From the NCBI GenBank assembly GCA_024449915.1, contig JAMZAV010000774.1, positions 613,501 through 677,500 on the forward strand: DNA of 64,000 nucleotides. The letters run 5' to 3'. Shown one piece after another: positions 44,096 to 55,322 of the stretch (position 1 is the stretch's first letter; the number at the start of each line of letters is the position of its first letter). This DNA is from Sweltsa coloradensis (taxonomy: Eukaryota; Arthropoda; Insecta; Plecoptera; Chloroperlidae). The notes beneath the pieces were generated by a model that saw nothing but the letters and a program-made list of their open reading frames with translations, searched no databases and was not told the origin of the DNA. The position numbers and the translations under genes are program-made.

Positions 44096-44671
44096 CTACA
44101 GAAAGATATATTATTTTTTAAATACTACCAAATTTCAAATCTATTTCTTAATCGCCGTTTTCCTTGTTAAGCTTACTCATTACTTATTGATTTTTAAAGT
44201 GATTTTTAGTTATTCATTTATTTAATATATTATGCTTAGGTTGTATTACATCCAGTGGCCTATAGCCCTAACAGGATTAATTCGTAAATGTGTTGTAATT
44301 GTTTTCCAACGACACAACAGTTTATAAATGAGAAAGGCGAACGAAATCTAATCAAAAGGTTAATTACGTTACTTGTTTACGCATGAAAGCCATTGAAAAC
44401 CTGCCCACTTTGTGTCTTTTGACAACATATTTTCACGAACGCATTCTAGAAGAAACTTTAAATTGGAAATGAATTGGATTTAACGAAGCCTAACGTCAAA
44501 CTCACTCAACCGAGCCTAATCAAGAACCCTGCTTGACGACCGGTTAATTGAAAATATTGCCTCATTAGGCCAAACATTCTTTCTTGAGAAAAAATACTTA
44601 AAGTTGTAAAAGAGTAGAAATGTAGGGAAATTTATCGCTGAAGCAGGGCAGAATCTTTTTTGCGTTTCTTT
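44096..44671. other. Unassigned sequence
   Basis: AT-rich, no repeat or exon recognised. Confidence 0.4.
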
Positions 44672-45322
44672 TGTCAAGGGAGAGTTAACCGTTAGGTCAT
44701 AAAGTGCAACTCTAACCAAAGGGATGAACGCGAAGAAATACCAATGCTGGGCAGATCTAGGCACGTTGTGGGTGGAAAATGTAGGGGGGGGGATGGGGGA
44801 TGATTGCGATCGTTTTTGTCATCGTCATCGTGAAGGTCGCCAAACGGAGTAGACTTGCCACGACGACTGCCAGAGCGAGCTTTTAGTTTCGGGAAGTATC
44901 CTTCCCTACTTCACTATAGCTTTTATCGAGAGGTACTTTGCCTCTTTTCTCGAATCGTATTTTAGTATATTTGGATTACGGGCGCGTCAACCGTTAGGTC
45001 ATAATGCACCACTCTAGCCTAGGGGATATGGGGAGGAAGCGCTAATGCTGGTCAGAACCAGCCACGGGTAAGGGAAGGAAGGGGGGTTTCTCACGTCGCG
45101 GTCGTCATCGTTCGTTGTGTCATTGTCATCGTCGTCGGGGAGGTCGTCAAGGGAAGAGGGAGGTGTCCCCGACGACAATTGCCAGAGCTCGTCTCTAGTT
45201 TCGGGGAGTAATATACTTCGCTGTTACTAGCTGATGTTTGCGAGGTAGACTTTTTCTCTTGAATCGCCTTGTACGATTAGCAGAGCTTTGCTCTGGGCCA
45301 ATTCTACCCCGGACCCAGACTG
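44672..45322 (-). mobile_element. Diverged SINE-A (44672-44945) then SINE-A (44946-45322)
   Basis: The old copy is joined head to tail with a well-preserved one; the younger tail (GTATATTTGGATTACGGGCGCG) starts within the old element-5' region. Confidence 0.7.
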
Positions 45323-45349
45323 GGTAGTAAAACACTAGGCCAAAAATTT

Positions 45350-45473
45350 GCATTCTTACGTCGTTGACGTCCTTGTCATTGTTCTTATTGTCTTAGACAT
45401 CGTCTTCGTGGTGGTGGTCAAGGTGAGGGGCGGGGTGCAGGGGTCCCGGACGACGACTGTCAGAGCCCGCCAG
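45350..45473 (-). mobile_element. SINE-A centre fragment next to exon a
   Basis: CTTACGTCGTTGACGTCC to GTCCCGGACGACGACTGTC, ending about 30 nt from the exon a donor. The repeats reach almost to the splice site without disturbing it. Confidence 0.6.
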
Positions 45474-45505
45474 AGACATAGTAAGAAGTAGTGGGTGAGG
45501 TTTAC

Positions 45506-45673
45506 CTTCTCCTCGCTGGCGATGGCGAGGAACTGTCTGTGGTGGTCGGGGGAGATGCCGAACGCCTGCTGCGCGTACGAGTAGAGCTCCTCCTTGTAGT
45601 GCGAGTACTGGCCGGTAGACGCGCCCACCTTGTTGGTGATGGTGTACAACACTTCCACGTAGAGCTGCTCGAT
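45506..45673 (-). CDS. UNC13D: UNC13D/Munc13-4-like exon a (N-terminal helical segment)
   Basis: A 168-bp internal exon (56 codons, phase 0 at both ends) on the minus strand. Acceptor CTGTCTGCTTGTTCCAG and donor GAGAAG|GTAAAC are both strong. It encodes IEQLYVEVLYTITNKVG, then a Tyr-rich ELYSYAQQAFGISPDHHRQF segment ending ASEEK. In Munc13-4 the equivalent segment (LLYEDALYTVLHRLG ... LQEAFxVxPEEH) stands directly before C2A, which is what exon b supplies. Munc13-4 is a cytosolic Ca2+-dependent factor that primes secretory vesicles with Rab27 and SNAREs. BAIAP3 has a related N-terminus and is the main alternative. Upstream exons are not found in the window. Confidence 0.88.
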
Positions 45674-45717
45674 CTGGAACAAGCAGACAGGCACATCATC
45701 ATACAGCTAGCGCATTT

Positions 45718-46560
45718 ACGACGACGACGTGAGAAACTAGGGCGCTTCAAACGTTTAGGTCATATTGCGCCACAGTTCTGATATTGTAAGTTAAAGAAAA
45801 GAGTTTTTGCTTAGTTATGATATATTCTACGAAGTTTAAAAGAGAAAAAGAAAATAATGTAGATGATAGGTAAAGCATAATTTTAGGTTAATTTATTTGA
45901 ATTGAGGGTGGGTCAATCGTTAGGTCATTAATGCGCCACTCTAGTCTAGAGGATATTGGGTGAAAATTCCATGCTGGTCAGAACCAGCCACGCCTCTAGT
46001 TACAGAGAGTACTCCTCTAATTGTGAGCTAATGTATGCGAGATGGACTTTATCTCTTTCCTCGTCTTTTACAATTGGCAGAGTCATGCTTTGAGTCAAAT
46101 TCTACTCCGATCCCATTTTTTTTTGTTTATTTGGATTAAGGACGCGTCAACCGTTAGGTCATAATGCACCACTCTAGCCTAACGGGGGGGGGGAGAGGAG
46201 GGGGGAAGGGGGGTTTCTCACGTCGCGGTCGTCATTGTCTTTGTCATCGTTCGTTGTGTCATTGTCATCGTCGCCGGGGGGTCGTCAAGGGAAGGGGACA
46301 AGGTCCCCGACGACGATTGCCAGAGCTCGCCTCTAGTTTCGGGGAGGAAGATACTCCGTTCTTACTAGCTGATGTTTCCGAGGTGGACTTTTTCTCTTGA
46401 ATCGCCTTTTACGATTAGCAGAGCCATGCTCTGGGCCAATTCTACCCCGGGCCCAGACGGGGGCGGTTAAAGGTACATCACATGTAACTCATCTAGGAAC
46501 AACCTTTTAGATTTCCGTGGGTCAGTGCAGAGTTAAAGGAATTTTTCCTCGCCTTGTACG
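45718..46560 (-). mobile_element. LINE-B, diverged SINE-A, SINE-A, LINE-B fragment
   Basis: B (45718-45895) begins 45 bp upstream of exon a in gene sense. It joins a diverged A (45896-46115) that passes into a new A tail (TTTTTTTTGTTTATTTGG) and a beta copy ending at 46462. A B-body piece (GGTACATCACATGTAACTC) follows to about 46560. Confidence 0.7.
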
Positions 46561-46617
46561 ATAGGAGAACATTAGACAACAAATGAAAATAAGGAAGCGG
46601 ATTTGTTGCTCGGATAC

Positions 46618-48060
46618 AAACGACGTGAGAAATTAGGGCGCTTGAACAGTTTAGGTCATATTGCGCCACATTTCTGATATTGTAAGTTAAAGAAATGAGT
46701 TTTTGCTGTGTTTGATGATTATATATTCTTCAAAGTTTAAAAGAAAAAAAGAAAATGATGTTGATGTTGATGATAGTTATGGCATAATTTTAGAATAATT
46801 TATTTGGATTGAGGGCGTGTCAATCGTTAGGCCTTAAAGCGCCACTCTAGTCTAGAGGATATTGGGAGGAAATCCCTTGCTGTCTGTACCAGCCACGGGT
46901 AAAGGTGGAATGGGGGGGGGGGGGGAGGGGGAGAATATCACGTCGCAGTCGTCATCGTTTTTGTCGTCGTTTGTGTTGTCATGGTCGTCGTTGTCGGAAG
47001 GTCGTCAAGGGAAGGGGGAGTGGTCCCCGACGACGACTGTTAGAGCACGTCTCTAGTATATTATGTAACTTATATACGTACCAGCTGATGTTTGCTAGAT
47101 GAACTTTTTCTCTAAAATCGCCTTTTACGATTAGCATAGCCAGGCTCTGAGTTTTATTCTACCCCGGGCCCAGACGGGAAATAGGCTTTCTCAAGTCGTG
47201 GTCTATATCGACTTTGTCATTGTTCGTATTGTCATGGTCGTCGTCGGTCGTCTTCGTTTAATATATTTCGTTAAGGGAAGGATTTGTTGGTTTATTTGGA
47301 TTAAGGTCGCGTCAACCGTTAGGTCATAATGCACCACTCCAGCCTAAGGGAGGTGGGAAGGAGGGGCCCCATGCTGGTCAGAACCAGCCACGGGTAAGGG
47401 GAGGAAGGGGCTTTTCACGTCGCGGTCGTCATCGTCTTTGTCATCGTTCGTTGTGTCATTGTCACCGTCGTCGGGGAGGTCGTCAAAGAAAGTGGAGGGG
47501 GCAAGGTCCCCGACGACGATTGCCAGAGCTCGCCTTTTAGTTTCGGGGAGTAAGAAACTCCGCTCTTACTAGCTGATGTTTGCGAGGTGGACTTTTTCTC
47601 TTGAATCGCCTTTGACGATTAGCATAGCCATGCTCTGGGCCAATTCTACCCCGGGCCCAGACGGGATGTTAAGGGAAGGAGGAGAGGTCACCAACGACGA
47701 TCGCTAGACCTCGACTTTTGTTTCAGAAATTACTTCCCCAAAAGCTTGCTGATGTTTGCGAGATGGACTTTATCTCTTTTCTCGACAAACGGGAGGAAAT
47801 GCCTATGCTGGTCAGAACCAGCCTCGGGCAAGGAGCGGGAAAGGGGAGGGTTCACACGTTGTTACCCGTAAGAAGCAGCCACGGTTAGGGGGAGGAACAA
47901 GGGGGTGTAACGTGGTGGACGTCATCGTCTTTGTCGTCTGAGAAGGTACCCGACGACGACCTCCTGTCTCGCCTTTAGTTTCCGAGAATAAAACAATCTT
48001 CTCCGTACTATAGCTGATGTGTACGCCTAGTTTCTCAACTTTACGATCGGCAGAAGGATT
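46618..48060 (-). mobile_element. LINE-B then a run of five SINE-A segments
   Basis: B 46618-46798; A 46799-47177; A centre piece 47178-47281; complete beta A 47282-47665; element-5' piece 47666-47790; mixed A pieces to about 48060. One of the densest head-to-tail chains in the window, all in one orientation. Confidence 0.7.
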
Positions 48061-48522
48061 GCTTAGTTACATTACCAACTAGGCTGGTATGAGCCAGGCT
48101 TCAAATATAGCCAAATGGAACTTGAAAACTAAGTTTTCTAAGATTTAATGTTCGGGTGTAATAGAAATGATGAAAGCCAGAATATAAGATCTTTTCAATA
48201 TAAGAACTAAACTTGAGCAAACTCAAGCTTTGAGCACGGAAAAGATGTCGAAAAGAAGAAATAAGCTCTATTCACAATGAGATAACTTTGACATACAAAC
48301 TGGAGCTTTGAATTACGGAAAAGTTTCCAAAGTTGGTATTTTCCAATTTTAAATCAATTTATTTAGATGGATTTTAGGGCTGTGTTTCACTATCAACATG
48401 CAATATGATTATGATTAAACAAAGAGCAAATGTCATTCGAAGTAAGCCTACACCAGTTATTTAAATGAGTATGATGGTGAAGCTACCATCAAACATAATG
48501 ATTGACACATAAACGGGTTTAA
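48061..48522. other. Unassigned AT-rich sequence
   Basis: Nothing recognised. Confidence 0.4.
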
Positions 48523-49350
48523 GCTAAGGGCGCGTCAACCGTTAGGTCATAATGCGCCACTTTCTCTTTCCTTTTTTTGGTTGTGATGTGTTGAGGAAAA
48601 TCCCATGCTGTTCAGAACCACCCACGGGTTGGGGGGGAAACCCGGTTCCCACGTCGTGGTCGTCTTCGTCTTTGTCATCGTTCGTTTATTTATTAAACGT
48701 CTAATATATAAAGTTAAAAACTGATTTACAATAGATGACAACAAAATAAATCTAATAACATAAAATGCAAACACGACAATGAACTACAGTTGAGTATTTT
48801 TGGTTTATTTGGATTTAAGGACGCGTCAACCGTTAGGTCATAATGCACCACTCTAACCTGGGGGGGGGGGGCTTATGCTGGTCAGAACCAGCCACGGGTA
48901 AGGGGAGGAAAGGGGGTTTTGGTTTGGTTTATTGGGATTAAGGACGCGTCAACCGTTAGGTCACAATGCACCTCTCTAACCTAGGGGGGGGGGGGGGGGC
49001 CCATGCTGGTCAGAACCAGCCACGGGTAAGGGGAGGAAAGGGTTTTTTCACGTCGCGGTCGTCATAGTCTTCGTCATCGTTCATGGTGTCATTGTCGTCA
49101 TCGTCGTCGAGAGGTCGTCAAGGGAAGATGGCAAGGTCCCCGACGACGATTGCCAGAGCTCGCCTCTATTATCAGGGAGTAAAATACCACCCTTCATACT
49201 AGCTGATGTTTGCGAGGTGGACTTTTTCTCTTGAATCGCCTTTTACGATTAGCAGAGCCATGCTCTGGGCCAATTCTACCCCGGGCCCAGACGAGGGTAT
49301 CAAGGAAAAGGGGGAGGGTATCACGACAACGATTGCCAGAGTTCACCTCT
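48523..49350 (-). mobile_element. Truncated SINE-A, SINE-A stub joined to full SINE-A, fragment
   Basis: A (48523-48690) stops in its centre. A stub (48796-48918) runs tail to GGAGGAAAGGGGG and meets the next tail (TTTTGGTTTGGTTTATTGGG). The full alpha copy ends at 49294, and an element-5' scrap follows. Confidence 0.75.
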
Positions 49351-49369
49351 TGCTGTTACGGAGGTTTTA

Positions 49370-49640
49370 CGACGACGTGAGAAACTAGGGCGCTTCAACC
49401 GGTTATCGATCATATTACGCCCTCTGTGATATTAAACGTTAATGAAATGAGTTAATGCTGTGTTTCATGATTATATTGTTTTCTAATTTGACAAAAGGAA
49501 AATGATGGTGATTGTGATAGCAACAAAAAAGAAAAATTATCTACTTGAATGTTAATAAATAAATAAAGGAAATGTGTTTGATGGGAGTTAAATTTTGGAA
49601 AATAAATTACTTTAGTATTAGTATTAGTAGTTTTGCATTG
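49370..49640 (-). mobile_element. LINE-B 3' end, solitary
   Basis: TACGACGACGTGAGAAACTA, the hairpin with a small insertion (GGTTATCGATCATATTACG) and about 200 nt of 3' UTR. Confidence 0.75.
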
Positions 49641-50096
49641 AAAAGAAGTAAGATTATTTCGCCTGTTGACGAACGCCAAGCCAACCATTTTCGTGGTTAC
49701 AAGAGTAAAAATTTTAAACTCAAAATCATAAAAAAAAATTACTTGGCCATTGACTTTTTACAATTCTCGTAATGAATTAATTTCAATGGTCAATATACCA
49801 ATAAATTAATCATTATCGCTCATCCATCAACGTGTCTGCAAATTGTGATTTTGGCATCGACTACCTCAGGTAGACTGTTAATCATCTTTGGATTTGGTTT
49901 GTCGATGGGTCCTTTGCTAGAGATTTATACCAAGCACGTGAAGATCGGAATAACAATATTTTAAGCAAAGAGCCAATTAATTAAGAGATAATCAAAACCA
50001 AACCGATTATGACCAACTAGACCCCTTGCAGCCTGTTATGTGGATTTTGGATATGTAAAATAGAACCGGCTATATCCAAAAAAACATAAAGAGAGA
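49641..50096. other. Unassigned sequence
   Basis: No repeat or exon recognised. Confidence 0.4.
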
Positions 50097-50612
50097 CGAA
50101 GACGACGTGAGAAACTAGGGCGCTTCAATCGGTTAGTTATTTTGGCGCCGAGGAGTTAATGGTTTGTTTGATGATTAGATTGTTTTCTAAGTGTATAAAT
50201 AAGAAAAGAAAAATATGATGATGATAGTAATAGCAAAACAAAAGTTATCTATGTGAATGGTTTTTGGTTTATTTGGATTAAGGACGCTTCAACCGTTAGG
50301 TCATAATGCACCACCCTAGCCTAGGGGATATGAGGAGGAGGGGCCCATGCTGATCAGAACAACCCCTCGTTTTTCACGTCGCGGTCGTCATCGTCTTTGT
50401 CATCGTTTGTGATGTCATAGTCAATGTCGTCGGGGAGGTTATCAAGGGTACGGAGATGTCTCCGTCGACGATTGCCAGAGCTCGCCTCTTGTTTCGGGGA
50501 GTTATATTCTCCCCTCTTAATACCTGATGTTTGGAGGTGGACTTTTTCTTTTGAATCGCCTTATACGATTAGCAGAGCCAAGCTCTGGGCCAATTCTGAC
50601 CCGGGCCCAGAA
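50097..50612 (-). mobile_element. LINE-B (50097-50258) joined to SINE-A
   Basis: B is truncated at TTATCTATGTGAATG and followed directly by the A tail (GTTTTTGGTTTATTTGG). The hairpin region of this B is shortened (GGTTAGTTATTTTGGCGCC). Confidence 0.75.
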
Positions 50613-51469
50613 TGGGGGCCACTACAGTGTAATTGTAATTATTCTTTACTCTCGTAAACTGGCCCTGCAAACTCATCATCCAACATTTGAACAGAGGCTA
50701 ACAATGTTTTGCTGAGTCTTTCAACATCCCTTCATAATCCCCGCTCTCCACTCTACGATAATTTATTCCAGCAACATAGATTTATTTTTGTACCAAGAGA
50801 ACATGGAGTTTAACCCGGGCGTGTTCGGATTTTCCCTTATAATATTCCACCGCTCGTTAAATTTAGAGCTTCAGACTTTTGTTCCTTAGATTTTATCGAA
50901 TCAGATATGCACCCATTATCGAAACAAAACTCCGTTCAAATAAAAATCTGAATATTTCTCCTTCGGGAGCTTATCCTTCGTTTTGTGCTTACTTAACAGT
51001 ATTCTTCCAGGGATGGGAGAGAGCGCGCGTAGGCTCAGGCTAACCGTGAACCCCCCTGGAGCACGGGAGGGGGGGGAGGGGGCGGGTTATATTGCCTCGC
51101 CTGTGTGCAACCACATAACCCAACCCAACAAGTAATATGAAACACGCATGGCAGTGATATATTGTGTATTTAGTCTTAGTTAGGTGCAGCATATAAAGAT
51201 AGAGCCAGAAAGTATACAATAAATGGCATTGATTAAATGATACGGTATAAGGCTTGGCGCCCACCCCTAATGGCGAAACGCACACACATGCACATACTAG
51301 AGCAGGCAACCACATGAATTCATTACATTATGCACTCGTACATAGACATGTAAATTCAGACGTTTGTTTGGCAATGTATATTCAAAGTATTGGCGTACAA
51401 ATATATCGTTTGGTTCGATGGTTTAGCTAGTGTGTGCGCGTACACATCGTTCAGCAATCAACGTGTGAC
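50613..51469. other. Unassigned sequence with G-rich tract
   Basis: A G-rich run (GGGAGGGGGGGGAGGGGGCGGG, about 51065-51086) is the only notable feature. No exon seen. Confidence 0.4.
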
Positions 51470-51731
51470 GCCGACATGAGAAACTATAGGGCGGTTCAAC
51501 TGGTTAGGTCATAATGCATCACTCATACCTAGGGGGGGGGGGGAGAGGAGCCCATGCTGGTCAGAACCAGCCACGGGTGTAGGGTTGAGGGAAGGGGAGT
51601 TCTCACGTCGTGGTCGTCATCGTATTTGTCGTTGCCATCGGGAAGGTCTTCAATGAGATGGGAAGGGGTCCTTGACAATGACTTCCAGAACCATGCTTCT
51701 TATAGTTTCTACCCTGGGCCCAGACGGGGGG
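51470..51731 (-). mobile_element. LINE-B/SINE-A hybrid joined within the shared hairpin
   Basis: Begins as LINE-B (CGACATGAGAAACTATAGGG, CGGTTCAACTGGTTAGGTC) and continues as SINE-A (ATAATGCATCACTC, poly-G, CATGCTGGTCAGAACCAGC) to GGGCCCAGACGGGG. The switch lies inside the hairpin both families share. Confidence 0.75.
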
Positions 51732-51875
51732 ACCTCGTTCCTGATCTCAAAATGGACACAAACAACGACCTATGAACCTGCAAAGTTCTTATCAAGGTCA
51801 CCCAACACCGGTTCTGCCACGTATATTAGGTGAAGGCACTCCTCACATTAAATTATGGTAGACAATAAACTGAAG

Positions 51876-52890
51876 ACGTCGACGACGACGTGAGAAACTA
51901 GGGCGCTTCAACCGGTTAGGTCATATTGCGCCGCATGTGATAATGAAAGTTGATGAGATGAGTTAATGCAGGTGTGCTTGATGATTAGATTGTTTTCTAT
52001 GTGGATAAATAACAAAAAATAATTATGATGATGAAAATAATAGCAAAATAAAAGTTATGTATGTGAATGTAAAGAAATATGTGATGTAAATAAAATTTGT
52101 TAAATAGATTACTATGGATGAGAAATTTAGAAAGTTTGTCGTCGTTATCATATGATAGAAGTTCTTCATATGAATGAGATTATTTTGGGGTTTATTTGGA
52201 TTAAGGACGCGTTAACCGTTAGGTCATAATGCACCACTCTAACCTAGGGGGGGGGGATTTTTTGGGGTTTATTTGGATTAAGGATGCGTCAACCGTTAGG
52301 TCATAATGCACCACTCTAACCTAGGGGGGAGGAGGAGGGGCCCATGCTGGTCAGAACCAGCCACGGGAAAGCGGAGGAAAAGGGGTTCTAACATCGCGGT
52401 CGTCATCGTCTTCGTCATCGTTTGTGGTGTCATTGTCGTCATCGTCGTCGAGGGGTAGTCAAGAAGGGGGCAAGGTCCCCGACGACGATTGCCAGAGCTC
52501 GCCTCTATTTTCGGGGAGTAAAATACTACCCTTCATACTAGCTGATGTTTGCGAGTTGACTTTTTCTCTTGAATCGCCTTTTACGATAGGCAGAGCCATG
52601 CTCTGGGCCAATTCTACCCCGGTCCCATACGGGTGATAAATGTGTTTGGTGTTAATTAAATTTTGTTAAATAAATTACTTTGAAATATAAATGCAGAAAG
52701 TATGTCACCATTATCATATTATTACAGAAGTTCTTTATGTGATTGAGAGAAGTCAAATAGTGTGCGCATGGCGAGGCTATATTTAATGCGTTTGATCCGC
52801 CTCCCTTCTTGCTAGCTGATGTTTGCGAGTCGTACTTTTTCTTTTGAATCGCCTTTTCCTATGAGCAGAGCCATATAAGGCTCTGGGCCA
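51876..52890 (-). mobile_element. LINE-B, SINE-A stub, full SINE-A, LINE-B body, SINE-A fragment
   Basis: B 51876-52180 is truncated at CATATGAATGAG. The A stub (52181-52255) is broken at its poly-G tract. The full alpha A (52256-52632) is followed by LINE-B body (to about 52790) and an element-5' A piece with a TATAAGG insertion in the CAGAGC hairpin. Confidence 0.75.
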
Positions 52891-52995
52891 ATTAAGGGCG
52901 CGTCAAACAAAAGGTCATAATGCGCCACCTGTGATATTCCAAGTTAATGAAATGAGGTTATGGTGTGTTTGACGATTATATTGTTGTCTAGGTGG
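52889..52995 (-). mobile_element. Reverse-type hybrid: SINE-A tail on LINE-B body
   Basis: AATTAAGGGCGCGTCAAAC is A-like and lacks the LINE-B (GAC)n end. After the shared hairpin the sequence is LINE-B (GCGCCACCTGTGATATTCC, AGTTAATGAAATGAG). Confidence 0.6.
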
Positions 52996-53524
52996 TAGCA
53001 CCTCTCTGTGAGATTGCTTCATCATGATTGTTTCTCGTAAGTTTTGTTTCTTCCTTGTGCTTTGTAATAAACTCTAAGCAAACTCTTCGTATATGTTCAG
53101 AATTAACTCAGGGTTTGGATAATGTCTATACATGGTAATGTAAACGAACATCGTAAAAGATCCATCCATTTCCCGTTGAACAACTTTTAAAATTCGTTTT
53201 AAATGTAAAGAAGGTCGTTAAAATGTTGCAGTAAATATCACTCGTCGAGGATCTGAGACTTCTCGTGTAAGGGGGGTGAGGGGGGGGGGGTTGAGCCCTA
53301 GAGGTGTTCGCGCAGCAACCTGGGACGTGTTGTTGTGGAATAATGTCTCCCGAGTCTGAAGCTGGGCACAGCTGACTAGTTCTAGAGCTCGTTGCCTAGC
53401 TGTGCTGGATGAGGCGTGAAGGTGGATGCAACACCACCTGTGCGAACTATGTAACGATCTCTTCGCTTTACACCACTTCTCTCGCATCAATGACTTGATT
53501 TTCTTACAATAATTGATTGAAATG
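52996..53524. other. Unassigned sequence
   Basis: Contains a 90-codon minus-strand frame (53218-53490) with no recognisable domain and a low-complexity proline/leucine end created by a G-run. Confidence 0.4.
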
Positions 53525-54434
53525 GAAGACGAAGTGAGAAACTAGGGCGCTTCAACCGAGTATGTCCTATTGCGCCACATGTGTCATTATTGTAAGGTAA
53601 TAAATTCAATGTATTTTGTTATATAGTTTTCTTATTATTTCGTTAATTTGATAAAAGAGCACAAAAACCGTTATTAGTCATAATGCGCCACTGTAGCCCA
53701 CGGTGTAAGGGGAGGTAAGAACCATGCTGGTCATAACAAGCCATCAGAAAGGAGAAGGGATCGCAAGTCGTAGTCGTCATCGTCTTAGCCATTGTCCACG
53801 ATGTTATAATAGTCGTCGTCTTCGGGGAGGTCGTCGAGGGGAGATGAATGGTTCCCCAACGACGATTCTAATTTTTTAGAGTTATGGTCCTCTACTTAAC
53901 AGCTGATGTTTGCTAGATGGACTTGGTCTCTTTTCTCGGCTTTTACGATTAGCAGAGCTATTCTCTGGGCCAAATTCTACCCCCGGCTCAGACAGGGAGT
54001 TCTTGTTATCTGAATTAACAAAAAGTATTTGGTTTATTTGGATTAACGCCGCGTCAACCGTTAGGTCATAATGCACCACTCTAGCCTAAGGGTAGGGTTG
54101 GGGGAGGGGCCCATGCTGCGCGGTCAGAACCAGCCACGGGTAAGGGGAGGAAAGGGGGTTCTCACGTCGCGGTCGTTAATGTCTTCCTAATCGTTCGTGG
54201 TGTCATTGTCGTCATCGTCGTCGAGTGGTCGTCAAGGGAACAAGGTCCCCGACGACGATTGCCAGAGCTCGCCTCTAGTTTCGGGGAGTAAGATCCGCTC
54301 TTTCTTGCTGATGTTTGCGAGGTGGACTTTTTCTCATGAATTGCCTTTTACGATTATAATCGTAAAATAATTGTATAATCTGCTATAGCAGAGCCAAGCT
54401 CTGGGCCTATTCTACCCCGGGCCCAGACGGGGGA
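53525..54434 (-). mobile_element. LINE-B stub, diverged SINE-A, mosaic SINE-A
   Basis: B (53525-53660) has about 130 nt. The first A (53661-53998) is old. The second (54024-54434) is alpha-like on the tail side (GTGGTGTCATTGTCGTCATC) and beta-like on the 5' side (GTTTCGGGGAGTAAGATCCG). It carries a 34-nt insertion at 54356 that repeats part of the CGATTA/TAATCG hairpin. Confidence 0.75.
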
Positions 54435-54890
54435 CGCTAGAATCCCAAGAGCATTTCACACTAAGTTATTCCCTCTTGAACGTTCCATCTCGGACCACAC
54501 ACAGAACTGGTTGTATTCTTAACATTGCAATTCCGACGAAAACGACACCGTTTCGCTCCCCTATCGGACATCAATGCAACTAATGAATTGAGACGAATCC
54601 ATCTCGAACAACGAGATGAAAGATCCAGGGAGGGAGTCCCCAGGGAGGGAGTCCCCAGGGCGAATGTTCAACCGATTCTTGTTTTATTGCTCCTGTGATG
54701 CGGGTTGTTGACTCAAAGCTCGATCGCGTTGTTTACTCGCGTTTTTCTATCTCCCCAGCCTCCCTCGAATTTATCTCAGGATCACTGCTTATATATTTTC
54801 TTTTCCAACTTTTTTTAAACTTTCTTGTTCCCTGTACTCGTTGCTTTCGTCATTACCTTACTCGCCAGTCGTGCCTTGTTAAACTGGAAA
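54435..54890. other. Unassigned sequence with 16-bp direct repeat
   Basis: GGGAGGGAGTCCCCA is repeated twice at about 54627-54658. No exon seen. Confidence 0.5.
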
Positions 54891-55140
54891 ACACGACGAC
54901 GTGAGAAAATAGGGCGCTTCAACCGTTTGGGTCATATTTCGCCGCCTGTGATATAATTAAGTTTATGAAATGAGGTGATGGTGGGTTTCATGATTTTGTG
55001 GTTCATCAGTTTTAAAATAAAATAAAATAAAATAAAAATAACATTTAACAAAAGATTGTTTTGTGGATGATGTGTTGTTGGTGTGAATTAAATATGTTGA
55101 AATATTATATTACTTGAATAAGAAATTAGGAAGTTTGTGG
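54891..55140 (-). mobile_element. LINE-B 3' end, solitary
   Basis: CACGACGACGTGAGAAAATAG, the hairpin and a 3' UTR with a short (AATAA)n run at about 55014-55035. Confidence 0.75.
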
Positions 55141-55322
55141 CCGATATAACAAACCACTGGCCTTTTAAATTTTATTACGCCAAAACATGTGTATATAAAT
55201 ACACGAGACAAATACATTTTCGGACAATTTGACGAATAGTTCGAACTGTAGAAAATTTTAAAAACGTTTTTTAAAAGAACACAAACAAGAAATTTTAAAT
55301 TACAAAGCAATATAGGTCCTAC

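Noticed and set aside
53218..53490. 90-codon minus-strand frame as an upstream UNC13D exon
   Set aside because: The sequence does not resemble the Munc13-4 N-terminus, and the end is a low-complexity product of a G-run.
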